Source: Anaerosacchariphilus polymeriproducens
GTDB taxonomy: Bacteria; Bacillota; Clostridia; Lachnospirales; Lachnospiraceae
Direction: 5' to 3'
Assembly: GCF_003363435.1 (NCBI RefSeq)
Contig: NZ_QRCT01000034.1
Coordinates: 248,001-312,000, forward strand
Length of the DNA: 64,000 bases
Shown here in pieces: positions 35,100-43,991 of this stretch; position 1 is the first letter of the stretch, and every line of letters starts with the position of its first letter. The notes under the pieces were generated by a model. It worked only from the letters and a program-made list of their open reading frames with translations. It made no database searches and was not told the DNA's origin. Position numbers and translations under genes: made by a program.

Positions 35100-35934
35100 T
35101 TTTTTGAACCTCCTCGATAATTTTATTTGGGGTCGATGCCCCTGCTGTAATACCTACGTTACCAACGGATTGGAAATCATTCAAATCCAAATCAACAAGT
35201 GTCTGTATATAGTAAGTATTTTCACATTCTTTCTTGCATATCTCAAATAACTTCTGTGTGTTGGAACTATTCCTGCCTCCTATAACAATCATAGCATCAA
35301 CTTCACTTGCAATCTGTTTTGCTTCTGCCTGTCTTTCTTCTGTAGCATTACAGATTGTATTCAAAGCAATTATATCATAACCCTTTTTTTCAATAATTTC
35401 AACTAATTCTTTAAATTTATTGTAGTTAAATGTCGTCTGAGATACAATACACACTCCATTTGGGGCTTCAACGCTATACTTCTCTGCCTCTTTAACAGAT
35501 TCGATCACTGTTGTATTAGATAAATCACTCCACCCTTTAATACCTTCAACCTCGGGATGTTTATCATTTCCAATTATAATTATTTTTTTGTTTTTTTCGC
35601 TTTCTTCTTTTACTATTTTATGAATTTTCAATACAAACGGACAGGTAGCATCAATACAATTTATATGGTTCCTATTTATTATATCATAAATCTCTTTGGA
35701 TACTCCATGGGAACGTATTATTACTGTACCATGCTTAAGATTTTCTAAATCATTAATATTGTCGATTACTTTAACACCTTTTTCCATTAAATCTTTCACA
35801 ACTTCTTCATTATGAATAATAGGACCAAAAGTATAAATTGGTTTAACTCCTTTTTCAATCTGTTCATATACTTTATCAACAGCTCTTTTTACACCAAAAC
35901 AAAAACCTGCCGTTTTAGCTAATTTTATATGCAT
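35080..35934 (-). CDS. ispH: 4-Hydroxy-3-methylbut-2-enyl diphosphate reductase IspH
   Basis: Last enzyme of the MEP isoprenoid pathway, with a [4Fe-4S] cluster making IPP and DMAPP. Three cluster cysteines sit in KTAGFCFGVKRA, DATCPFV and NTICNATEERQ. The SHGV and TGASTP-type motifs (here TAGASTPN) are also present. 284 aa. The frame ends with a TGA just inside the S1-protein gene; deleting one A of the A7 tract would extend it in frame into S1. Follows cmk by 9 nt. Confidence 0.95.
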   Translation of the reverse strand: MHIKLAKTAGFCFGVKRAVDKVYEQIEKGVKPIYTFGPIIHNEEVVKDLMEKGVKVIDNINDLENLKHGTVIIRSHGVSKEIYDIINRNHINCIDATCPFVLKIHKIVKEESEKNKKIIIIGNDKHPEVEGIKGWSDLSNTTVIESVKEAEKYSVEAPNGVCIVSQTTFNYNKFKELVEIIEKKGYDIIALNTICNATEERQAEAKQIASEVDAMIVIGGRNSSNTQKLFEICKKECENTYYIQTLVDLDLNDFQSVGNVGITAGASTPNKIIEEVQKNVRNEF

Positions 35935-35943
35935 ATTAACTCC

Positions 35944-36612
35944 TTACTTTTTAGATTCGTAATATAATTTAATAATTGATTCAGCTACTTGTTCAATCGT
36001 CATCTCTGATGAATCTATCAATATTGCATCTACAGCTTGTTTTAATGGTGCAATTTCTCTTGTCATATCTCTTTTATCTCTCTCAATAATATCATTCTCA
36101 ATTTCGTTAATATCACATTCTGTCCCTTTTTCTTCTAATTCCAAAAATCTTCTTTTCGCTCTTGTCTTTGCACTGGCAGTAAGGAATATTTTTAATTGTG
36201 CTTTTGGCAATACATAAGTTCCAATATCTCTTCCATCCATAACTACATTTTCTTTTTGTGCTAACGCTTTTTGTAATTCCATTAGTTTCATGCGGACTTC
36301 TCGATTCCCTGCACTAATTGATGCAAGTTTCCCTACTTCCTCTGTTCTAATAAAGGAATTCACATTTTCTCCATTTAAATAGACTTGCTGTTCTTTTCCT
36401 TGATAACCTATTGTAATATCTATACTTTCACATGCAATGCTTACTACTTTTTCATTCGTTAAATCTATTTTTTTTCTTAGAAAATATAATGCAATTGCTC
36501 GATACATAGCACCTGTATCTACATAAATAAATCCTAATTCTTTTGCCACTCTTTTCGCGATAGTACTTTTCCCAGCGCCTGCCGGTCCATCAATTGCAAT
36601 ATTATATCCCAT
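35944..36612 (-). CDS. cmk: Cytidylate kinase Cmk
   Basis: Phosphorylates CMP and dCMP using ATP. Motifs: IAIDGPAGAGKSTIAKRVA (P-loop), YVDTGAMYRAI, VVMDGRDIGTYVLP and ITREIAPLKQA-type lid (here MTREIAPLKQA). 222 aa is normal. The ATG lies inside the end of the flavoprotein gene (11-nt overlap) behind GGAGGAAACG. cmk-ispH-S1 is a conserved order in Clostridia. Confidence 0.95.
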   Translation of the reverse strand: MGYNIAIDGPAGAGKSTIAKRVAKELGFIYVDTGAMYRAIALYFLRKKIDLTNEKVVSIACESIDITIGYQGKEQQVYLNGENVNSFIRTEEVGKLASISAGNREVRMKLMELQKALAQKENVVMDGRDIGTYVLPKAQLKIFLTASAKTRAKRRFLELEEKGTECDINEIENDIIERDKRDMTREIAPLKQAVDAILIDSSEMTIEQVAESIIKLYYESKK

Positions 36613-37855
36613 TCGTTTCCTCCCGCTTCTTCATGCTATTCCCCGCCGCATAAGCTGTTGACCAAGCTATTTGCAGATTAAATCCTCCTGTCAAAGCATC
36701 TAGATCTAATACTTCTCCTATAAAATATAATCCTCTTATTTTTTTTGATTCCATAGTAGACGGATCAACTTCTTTGATATGAACTCCACCTCTCGTGATA
36801 ATAGCTTCGTTATAATCTCTAAATCCAGTAATTGTCATCTGCAGATTTTTTATTAATTGAACAAAACGAGTCCTTTCTTCTTTTGATATTTCATTCACCT
36901 GCTTCTCTGGTGATATCTCACTTAATTCGATCATGATAGGAATTAATTTAGCTGGAAATAAACTGTTAATTGTGTTTTTGAATTGTTTATTTTTATTCTC
37001 TTTAAATTCTCTGATTACTCTTTTATCTAACTGCTCTAATGTTAAGGCCGGTTTCAAATCTATAGACAATAATAAAGGATGCTTCTTAATATTTTCATTT
37101 ATGATACTGCTGGCACTTAAAATTAAAGGACCACTGACACCAAAATGTGTAAATAACATTTCTCCAAAATCTTGAAATATTCTTTTTTTATTTTCATAAA
37201 TTGAAACCTCAACATTTTTTAAAGATAAACCCTGTAAACGCGTAACATATGATTCTTGAGTTACTAAAGGTACCAAAGAAGGTGATATTTCATTTATTGC
37301 TAGACCGGCTGTTCTGGCAAATTCATATCCATCCCCTGTGGAGCCGGTACTCTGATAAGAAAATCCTCCTGTCGCAACTATTACATGTTCAGCTTCTATT
37401 TTTTCGCCACCTTCCAAAACAATACCAGAAACTTTCTTGTCATCTATAAGTAAATTTGCGACTTTTTTATTCAGATGCACTTCTACACCAGCCTTTTTCA
37501 TTTCTTTTTTTAATGTCGAAATAACATCTGATGAACGATCTGAAAGCGGAAATACTCGATTTCCTCTCTCTATTTTGATTGGCATACCTGCTTTTTCAAA
37601 AAATTCTATCGTATCATTATTCGTAAACCCATAAAATGAACTATATAGGAATTTTCTATTTCTTTGTACACTTTCAAAAACATTCTCCATATCACTTGAA
37701 TTTGTTAAGTTACAACGTCCTTTTCCAGTTATGAAAAGTTTTTTCCCAAGCTTTTCATTTTTCTCAAAAACATGTACTTCATTTCCATTTCTTCCTGCAA
37801 AAACAGATGCAAACATTCCAGCCGCACCGCCTCCAACAATTAAAATCTTACTCAT
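36602..37855 (-). CDS. HI0933-family NAD(P)/FAD-dependent oxidoreductase
   Basis: Flavoprotein of 417 aa with N-terminal Rossmann motif ILIVGGGAAGMFASV, then KLFITGKGRCNLTNS and IVATGGFSYQSTGSTGDG, and the C-terminal signature ITRGGVHIKEVDPSTMESK with TGGFNLQIAWSTAYAAG. Related to BaiN-type reductases in gut Clostridia, but most members act on unknown substrates. The start overlaps the murR/rpiR gene by 8 nt. A conserved neighbour of cmk and ispH in Clostridia. Confidence 0.88.
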   Translation of the reverse strand: MSKILIVGGGAAGMFASVFAGRNGNEVHVFEKNEKLGKKLFITGKGRCNLTNSSDMENVFESVQRNRKFLYSSFYGFTNNDTIEFFEKAGMPIKIERGNRVFPLSDRSSDVISTLKKEMKKAGVEVHLNKKVANLLIDDKKVSGIVLEGGEKIEAEHVIVATGGFSYQSTGSTGDGYEFARTAGLAINEISPSLVPLVTQESYVTRLQGLSLKNVEVSIYENKKRIFQDFGEMLFTHFGVSGPLILSASSIINENIKKHPLLLSIDLKPALTLEQLDKRVIREFKENKNKQFKNTINSLFPAKLIPIMIELSEISPEKQVNEISKEERTRFVQLIKNLQMTITGFRDYNEAIITRGGVHIKEVDPSTMESKKIRGLYFIGEVLDLDALTGGFNLQIAWSTAYAAGNSMKKREETNGI

Positions 37856-38774
37856 TTAATTCTCCTATATTTCCATAATGCATTTTAACGGAATCATTGA
37901 TATAATCAATTTCATCATTATCATAAACCTGATATTCATCCCATATTTCTTCCAATGTTTCTAATGTATGGATGACATCTTTTTGCTTTTTCATGCATAA
38001 CGCAACAACTAAAGCATTGATAACACTCAATGGCGCCACTAATGAGTCTACAATTGATGCCATATCACTTTTGGCAATTAAATTACAGGAAGAATACAAA
38101 TTCATTGGAGAATGAACGCTATCAGTCAATGTTATTACTTTTGCATTTCTATTATTTGCAAATTCCATCGCTTTTAATGTACGCATTGAATATCTCGGAA
38201 AACTAATACCTATAATGACATCTTGAGGACCTATACGAACCATCTGTTCAAACAATTCACTTGCACTATTCGTATGAAGTAATAAAACATTATCCAGCAT
38301 TAAATTTAAATAAAACCCCAAGAAACTTGCCAAAGACGCACAACTACGAATTCCAACAATATAAATCTTTCTGGCATTTAAAATGATATCTACCGCCAAT
38401 TCAAATGCATTCTGATCAATATGTTCTGCCGTATATTTGATTTTTTCAGCATCAGCATGTAAAACACTTTCTAATATTTCAGATTGACTGATTCGCCCAT
38501 ATGTCACTTCCATTCTTTGTATAGAATTAAGTTTGATACGGACCAATTCTTCTAAAGCTTTTTGAAATTCGGGATATCCTTTATATCCTAGATGCGTTGC
38601 AAACCGTACCACAGTAGATTCACTAACTCCTACTACTTGTCCTAACTTAGCAGCAGTCAGAAAAACTGCTTTGTCATAATTATCTGTGATATAGGTGGCT
38701 AGTAATTTCTGTCCTTTACTCATACTGCTGTATCTATCATTAATACGACTTATTAATTCGTTCTTATTACACAT
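37848..38774 (-). CDS. MurR/RpiR family transcriptional regulator
   Basis: A 308-aa regulator with an N-terminal winged helix (about 1-75; QVVGVSESTVVRFATHLGYKG) and a C-terminal SIS sugar-phosphate domain (about 120-260; KIYIVGIRSCASLASFLGFYL). Family members sense phosphosugars. It may control the sugar-binding protein gene just upstream, or its own run, which continues into the flavoprotein, cmk and ispH; neither is shown. Has a promoter with a perfect TATAAT. Confidence 0.88.
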   Translation of the reverse strand: MCNKNELISRINDRYSSMSKGQKLLATYITDNYDKAVFLTAAKLGQVVGVSESTVVRFATHLGYKGYPEFQKALEELVRIKLNSIQRMEVTYGRISQSEILESVLHADAEKIKYTAEHIDQNAFELAVDIILNARKIYIVGIRSCASLASFLGFYLNLMLDNVLLLHTNSASELFEQMVRIGPQDVIIGISFPRYSMRTLKAMEFANNRNAKVITLTDSVHSPMNLYSSCNLIAKSDMASIVDSLVAPLSVINALVVALCMKKQKDVIHTLETLEEIWDEYQVYDNDEIDYINDSVKMHYGNIGELNE

Positions 38775-38814
38775 TATTTTCTCCTAAATCACTTATTTTT
38801 TTAAGACTAATTTC

Positions 38815-38844
38815 ATTATATCATAGCAACTTTAAACAATACAA
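38815..38844 (-). promoter_or_regulatory. Probable promoter of murR/rpiR
   Basis: Minus strand: TTGTAT (38844-38839), 18-nt spacer, TATAAT (38820-38815), about 40 nt upstream of the start. Confidence 0.5.
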
Positions 38845-38848
38845 TAGT

Positions 38849-38916
38849 AAAAGGCCATTTCCTATTTAATCGTTTTATTGCATTTCTGCGTAAAATTAAT
38901 AGAATAATGACCTTTT
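38849..38916 (-). repeat. Long imperfect inverted repeat after the binding-protein gene
   Basis: Nested arms AAAAGG-CATT, CTATT, TTTTA and GCA pair in order with TGC, TAAAA, AATAG and AATG-CCTTTT around a TTTC loop, covering 68 nt with small bulges. On the minus strand it lies past the binding-protein gene and ends in TTTT, so it may act as a terminator. Confidence 0.5.
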
Positions 38917-38948
38917 ATTAAACTAAATTTTATATATTTTTATTATAA

Positions 38949-39941
38949 TCACATATACTTATCAACATTCTTACTATCTACTGCCTCAAACGGAACCCAT
39001 ATAATAGTTTTATCTTTGTTGACTCCTTCAATACTCGAAATACTTCCGCCTTTCGCCAATACTGCTGCACTTTGAACTCCTACTGAACCTTGTCCTGTTG
39101 CAGATTGATAAACTGTAAATGCCATTTCTCCATCTTTTAACGCTGCACAGCCATCTGCTGTAGCATCAATTCCAACAATCGGTACAGAAGAAGGATCAAT
39201 TCCGTTTTCTTTCATAGCAGCTATGACTCCAAGAGCCATTTCATCGTTATTGCATATTATACAATCGTATTCTTTACCCATCTTTAAAATATTTTGAAAC
39301 ATTTCCTTTGCTTTATCCCGACTCCAATGAGCTGTATCATTAAATACATAATCCACATTTAGACCGTTTTCTTGTAACTGTTTTTTAACTGCTGATGTAC
39401 GTATCGATGCTGCAGCCTGACCAAATGCTCCTTGAAATAATATTGCTTTAATATCGGTTTTACCTTTACCATTAAAATAATCAGTCAGATACTGTGCTTG
39501 AAACCCGGCAGCCTGACTTTCATCAGAACCTACAAAAACGAACTTGTCCGATTTTAACTTATCTACTGCAGGACATCGGTTTAGGAATACAACAGGCAAA
39601 TCACCAGCCACATCCATAATTTGTGTACTTATATCTGCATCTACCGGGCATATTACTATAGCATCATAATTACCTGATTTTGCTGCTTCTTTTACGTCTG
39701 TTACTTGTTTCAATATATCATTCTCTGCATCTGCAACTGTTAATTCAATTCCATTTTCTTCTGCATATTTGGCTGCTGAATCCTTAATCATAGAGAGAAA
39801 ATTATCTTTACTATCCGATAAAGAATATAAAATCTTAACACCACTATAATTTCCATTTGCGGACTTTTCCGCATTGGAGCACCCTGTTAATAGTCCTATT
39901 GCAAAAACTATACTCATGCAAATACAAATCAACTTTTTCAT
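38949..39941 (-). CDS. Orphan sugar-binding lipoprotein (galactose/ribose-type)
   Basis: Periplasmic-binding-protein type 1 fold (Peripla_BP_4), 330 aa. A lipoprotein signal ends with the lipobox LTGC (Cys21). Motifs such as AIVICPVDADI, NNDEMALGVIAAMKENG and VPIVGIDATADG match ribose/galactose-binding proteins. There is no permease or ATPase gene nearby, so it may serve a transporter encoded elsewhere or act as a receptor partner of the chemoreceptor; both are guesses. It has its own promoter-like sequence and hairpin. Confidence 0.88.
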   Translation of the reverse strand: MKKLICICMSIVFAIGLLTGCSNAEKSANGNYSGVKILYSLSDSKDNFLSMIKDSAAKYAEENGIELTVADAENDILKQVTDVKEAAKSGNYDAIVICPVDADISTQIMDVAGDLPVVFLNRCPAVDKLKSDKFVFVGSDESQAAGFQAQYLTDYFNGKGKTDIKAILFQGAFGQAAASIRTSAVKKQLQENGLNVDYVFNDTAHWSRDKAKEMFQNILKMGKEYDCIICNNDEMALGVIAAMKENGIDPSSVPIVGIDATADGCAALKDGEMAFTVYQSATGQGSVGVQSAAVLAKGGSISSIEGVNKDKTIIWVPFEAVDSKNVDKYM

Positions 39942-40130
39942 ATAATTTCCCCTTTGCTAACGTTTATATTGAAATAACTATAGATAGAATAACATATTTC
40001 GATTAATTTCGCAACAAAATTCACTTCATTCTTATTTATTGTCCAATTACTTTTATTGTTTTTGACTTATTTGTTAATATTTCTATTAATTGTCTTAAAT
40101 TATTTAGTTTCGTATAATTCCGGGTAAATT

Positions 40131-40180
40131 AAAAAAAGAAGTCTAATCGATTTTTGTATATCCAAACATAATTAGACCTC
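40131..40180 (-). terminator. Terminator of the decarboxylase operon
   Basis: On the minus strand GAGGTCTAAT pairs with ATTAGACTTC (one G-U) around a 23-nt loop, followed by TTTTTTT. About 18 nt past the stop of oadA. The rest of the 256-nt gap 39942-40197 holds the binding-protein promoter region. Confidence 0.75.
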
Positions 40181-40197
40181 TTCAATTAATTTTTTAT

Positions 40198-41610
40198 TTA
40201 TACAGGATAAGAACCACTTTCTAAATCAGCTGCAAATGGATCCACTTTTGTTTTTTGCGCCTGACGATATTTAAAATACTCAGTAGCTACCTGAGGAAAT
40301 AGTGCATAGGAAAGTACATCTTCATCCTGTTCCTTCCATTCTGCCATTTCAGCTTCAATTTTTTCTAATTCAGGTGGAATTTTATCGGCTGGACGACATG
40401 TAATAACTTCTTCTCCCGGAATCACTTTTTCCATAACTTCTGTATCAAATGGTTTGACAGTTTGACCATATTCACCTCGTAATACTGCTTTTGTTTCTTT
40501 TGTGGCCATTTTGTATCGCTCACCCATTAATACATTAAAAACTGCTTGTGTCCCAACAATTTGACTGGATGGGGTTACTAATGGTGGTTCACCCAAATCT
40601 TTACGTACTCGTGGTATCTCTTGCAATACTTCATAATATTTATCTTCCGCATTTTGTTCTTTTAATTGGGATACCATATTGGATAACATACCGCCTGGAA
40701 CTTGATATAAAAGCGTTTTTATATCTACACCCATCACTTTTGGATTCAACAATCCGCTTTCTAAGGCTTCATCTCTAATAGGTCTGAAATAATCTGCAAT
40801 TTCAGCCAATAAGTTCTGATTAAGTCCTGTATCATACTCTGTACCTTTGAATGTTTCGACCATAACTTCTGTAGCAGGCTGGCTGGTACCTAATGCAAAT
40901 GGTGAAATTGCAGTATCAATAATATCACAACCTGCCTCAACAGCTTTTAAGTAAGTCATAGAAGCAACTCCACTTGTGTAATGTGTATGCAGTTCAACTG
41001 GTATTTTAACCATTTCTTTTAAAGCCTTCACTAACTTTTCTGCCTCGTATGGAATTAAGAGACCTGCCATATCCTTGATACACAAAGAATCTGCACCCAT
41101 ATCCTCAACACGTTTTGCAATATTTGTCCAATAATCTATAGTATAAGCATCTCCTAAAGTATAAGATAATGCAATTTGAGCATGACCTTTTTCTTTTACG
41201 GTAGCCCTAACCGCAGTTTCCAAATTACGTATATCATTCAGACAATCGAATATACGAATGATATCAATACCATTAGCAATTGATTTTTGTACAAAATACT
41301 CAACTACATCATCTGCATAATGACGATACCCTAGTATATTCTGACCTCTAAAAAGCATTTGGAGTTTCGTATTTTTAAATCCTGTCCTTAATTTTCTTAA
41401 TCTATCCCATGGATCTTCTTTTAAAAATCTTAACGAAGCATCAAAAGTAGCACCTCCCCAACATTCAACTGCATGGTATCCTACTTTATCCATTTTCTCA
41501 ATTATAGGCAGCATTTGTTCTGTTGTCATTCTGGTAGCAATCAAAGATTGATGTGCATCCCGTAATATAGTCTCAGTAATCTTTACTGATTTTTTAGCTT
41601 GTTCTGACAT
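40198..41610 (-). CDS. oadA: Oxaloacetate decarboxylase alpha / 5S carboxyltransferase subunit
   Basis: Carboxyltransferase domain acting on oxaloacetate/pyruvate (470 aa). The start region TILRDAHQSLIATRM and the metal-site HTHYTSGVASMTYLKAVEAGCD are clear, and a conserved-carboxylase (post-TIM) domain follows. There is no C-terminal biotin domain; the carrier is a separate gene here. It may also be read as pyruvate carboxylase subunit B, but the OadB and OadG genes beside it argue for decarboxylase or transcarboxylase use. Start after AAAGGTGG. Last gene of the cluster. Confidence 0.9.
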   Translation of the reverse strand: MSEQAKKSVKITETILRDAHQSLIATRMTTEQMLPIIEKMDKVGYHAVECWGGATFDASLRFLKEDPWDRLRKLRTGFKNTKLQMLFRGQNILGYRHYADDVVEYFVQKSIANGIDIIRIFDCLNDIRNLETAVRATVKEKGHAQIALSYTLGDAYTIDYWTNIAKRVEDMGADSLCIKDMAGLLIPYEAEKLVKALKEMVKIPVELHTHYTSGVASMTYLKAVEAGCDIIDTAISPFALGTSQPATEVMVETFKGTEYDTGLNQNLLAEIADYFRPIRDEALESGLLNPKVMGVDIKTLLYQVPGGMLSNMVSQLKEQNAEDKYYEVLQEIPRVRKDLGEPPLVTPSSQIVGTQAVFNVLMGERYKMATKETKAVLRGEYGQTVKPFDTEVMEKVIPGEEVITCRPADKIPPELEKIEAEMAEWKEQDEDVLSYALFPQVATEYFKYRQAQKTKVDPFAADLESGSYPV

Positions 41611-41628
41611 TTTTGTTCCACCTTTCCA

Positions 41629-42777
41629 TTATACTCCAAAAATAGCCATAAATGTTCCTGCTACAACTGCTGTACCAATAACACCTGCTACATTTGGTCC
41701 CATTGCATGCATTAACAAAAAATTCGTCGGATCCGCTTCTGCACCAACTTTTTGAGAAACTCTCGCCGCCATTGGTACAGCTGAAACACCTGCAGATCCA
41801 ATAAGAGGATTTACTTTTCCTCCTGTAACGAAACACATAAGTTTACCTAACAAAACACCTCCAGCTGTTCCGGTCGAAAAAGCAACCAAACCTAATACCA
41901 CAATTTGAAGCGTACTTTTATTTAAAAAAGCCTCTGCACTTGTTGTAGCACCTACTGAAGTACCAAGGAATATTACTACAATATACATAAGTGCATTTGA
42001 AGTTGTTTCTGTCAATTGTCTAACTACGCCACTCTCTTTAAATAAATTTCCAAGCATCAACATACCAACCAATGGTGCGGTAGATGGTAAAATCATTACA
42101 ACTACAATTGTAACAATAATTGGAAACAATATTTTTTCTAATTTTGAAACCGGTCTTAATTGTTCCATTTTAATTTTTCTTTCTTTTTCTGTGGTCAATA
42201 ATTTCATAATAGGCGGTTGAATAATAGGTACCAATGACATATATGAATATGCAGCAACGGCTATAGGTCCCATCAATCCTGTCTGACCTAATTTACCAGC
42301 CAAAAAGATTGAAGTTGGTCCATCTGCGCCTCCAATAATTGATATAGCGGCTGCAGCTTTATCATTAAATCCCATCCAAATCGCAAGTAAATAAGCCACT
42401 AATATACCTACCTGTGCAGAAGCACCGAGCAAAAAACTCTTTGGATTTGCAATTAATGGGCCGAAATCTGTCATAGCACCAACACCAAGGAATATCAGTG
42501 ATGGAAGAATAGACCACTCATCTAATAAATAAAAGTAATGAAGTAACCCACCTACTCCATTATCCGATTGTTCAATTGTAAGCATTATATCCGGATATAA
42601 ATTCACTAAAAGCATACCAAATGCTATTGGTACTAAAAGCAATGGTTCATACTCTTTTCTAATCGCTAAATATAGGAAAACCAATGCTACGACAACCATA
42701 AGATAATTCCCCCATGTTAAATTAAAAAATGCTGTCTCATGTATTAGATTTCCTATTGTTTGTGTAACATATTCCAT
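41629..42777 (-). CDS. oadB: Sodium-pumping decarboxylase beta subunit OadB
   Basis: Integral membrane subunit (382 aa) that decarboxylates carboxybiotin and drives Na+ out of the cell. Motifs include GVGAMTDFGPLIANPKS, SIIGGADGPTSIFLA with a conserved Asp for Na+ binding, and the C-terminal SAGVSAVPMAARVSQ and LLMHAMGPNVAGVIG. Start follows GTGGAGG. Family-typical length. Between the biotin carrier and oadA. Confidence 0.95.
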   Translation of the reverse strand: MEYVTQTIGNLIHETAFFNLTWGNYLMVVVALVFLYLAIRKEYEPLLLVPIAFGMLLVNLYPDIMLTIEQSDNGVGGLLHYFYLLDEWSILPSLIFLGVGAMTDFGPLIANPKSFLLGASAQVGILVAYLLAIWMGFNDKAAAAISIIGGADGPTSIFLAGKLGQTGLMGPIAVAAYSYMSLVPIIQPPIMKLLTTEKERKIKMEQLRPVSKLEKILFPIIVTIVVVMILPSTAPLVGMLMLGNLFKESGVVRQLTETTSNALMYIVVIFLGTSVGATTSAEAFLNKSTLQIVVLGLVAFSTGTAGGVLLGKLMCFVTGGKVNPLIGSAGVSAVPMAARVSQKVGAEADPTNFLLMHAMGPNVAGVIGTAVVAGTFMAIFGV

Positions 42778-42824
42778 CTCTAAACCTCCACTTTTGTTAG
42801 ATTGGGAAAAGGAAAATACTTATC

Positions 42825-43223
42825 CTAGTTTAATGTAGCTAATAATGCGCCGGCTTCTACAGAATCACCAACCACTACATCAATACTTGCAATTGTCCCG
42901 TCTTGAGGAGCAACTACCGGAATTTCCATTTTCATAGCTTCCAGGATCACTATGGAATCCCCTGCTTTTACAACTTGACCAACACTGGATTCAATTTTAA
43001 ATATTTTTCCAGCCGCACCTGCTTCAACTCTGATTCCCCCTGTTGTCCCTTTTGCTTTCGGTGCTGCTGCAGGTTTTGCCGGTGCAGCTGGTGCTGAAGA
43101 TGCAGGTCTTGCTGTTTCTACTGTTTGAGATGCTTTCTGAGTTGCTGCAACAGGAGTACCACTACTTTCTTCTACCGTTACATCATATACGGTTCCATTT
43201 ACTGTAATTCTATAATTTTTCAT
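42825..43223 (-). CDS. Biotin carboxyl carrier protein
   Basis: A 132-aa carrier with an N-terminal part, a Pro/Ala/Lys-rich linker (about 30-60) and a C-terminal biotinyl domain with EAMKMEI; biotin is attached to Lys98. It shuttles the carboxyl group between the two carboxyltransferases and OadB. I chose the ATG at 43223 with GGAGG upstream over one five codons earlier. Confidence 0.93.
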   Translation of the reverse strand: MKNYRITVNGTVYDVTVEESSGTPVAATQKASQTVETARPASSAPAAPAKPAAAPKAKGTTGGIRVEAGAAGKIFKIESSVGQVVKAGDSIVILEAMKMEIPVVAPQDGTIASIDVVVGDSVEAGALLATLN

Positions 43224-43241
43224 TATTATATCCTCCATTCT

Positions 43242-43976
43242 CTAGGCTTTCTGCCACTTATTATTTCTACGCTTTATGGTTCTGACTACAAAACTATCTA
43301 TAGAAGTTCCTGTTGAAGCTGCTATTGCAGCCGAAATAACTGCTACCAACTCTAAATCATCTACTAAATTTAGTTCCTCTTTTATTACAACAGTTTCTTG
43401 TTCTATTATTATATCATCAATATCAGTATCCTTTTTTAAAACATTCTGAATTTTAGGTATTAAGCCAAAGAAACTTATGATAATAGAAATTATGATTAAT
43501 ACTGAAAATACGATTCCCAGAATCATCAAAATATTTAAAAATGCTTTTTCTATAATTTCACTTTTTGTATATACAATATCTGTATTTTGTGACTTGACTT
43601 CCATTTTAGAATTATAAGTTATTGTTAATGTTACAGGTTTCTTTTCAAAATTCTCTGTTAAAATTGTTGTGACATTATGACCTGATTCACTAACCTCAAA
43701 TTTTTCGATGCCTACTCTTTTTCCTACTTTGTCCTTAATTTTTATCCACGATTCAACCAATTCTATAGTTAACTTGTCATTAGATTTTAAATAATTATTT
43801 AATTCTTCATCAGGGATTTCTATCAATTCATTTAATAATTTTTCAGAAGAACCTTGCAATTCTTGTTTTGTTTTTCCGTTAAAGTCTTGATCGGCAGCAG
43901 ATTCTTTCTTATTGCCACAAGCCGTCATAATAAAACAAAAGACCAATAAGCATAATATGAATCTTATTTTTTTCAT
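43242..43976 (-). CDS. oadG: OadG-family gamma subunit with lipoprotein N-domain
   Basis: A 244-aa protein of three parts: lipoprotein signal ending MTAC (Cys20); an extracellular domain of about 110 residues resembling DUF3887; and a membrane helix (about 148-172) with the OadG cytoplasmic end ELVAVISAAIAASTGTSIDSFVV. Plain OadG is about 80-120 aa, so the outer domain is an addition. OadG helps assemble the pump and links alpha to beta. Same orientation and cluster as the other subunits. The domain identity of the outer part is a low-confidence reading. Confidence 0.82.
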   Translation of the reverse strand: MKKIRFILCLLVFCFIMTACGNKKESAADQDFNGKTKQELQGSSEKLLNELIEIPDEELNNYLKSNDKLTIELVESWIKIKDKVGKRVGIEKFEVSESGHNVTTILTENFEKKPVTLTITYNSKMEVKSQNTDIVYTKSEIIEKAFLNILMILGIVFSVLIIISIIISFFGLIPKIQNVLKKDTDIDDIIIEQETVVIKEELNLVDDLELVAVISAAIAASTGTSIDSFVVRTIKRRNNKWQKA

Positions 43977-43991
43977 TCTGATTTCACCTCG

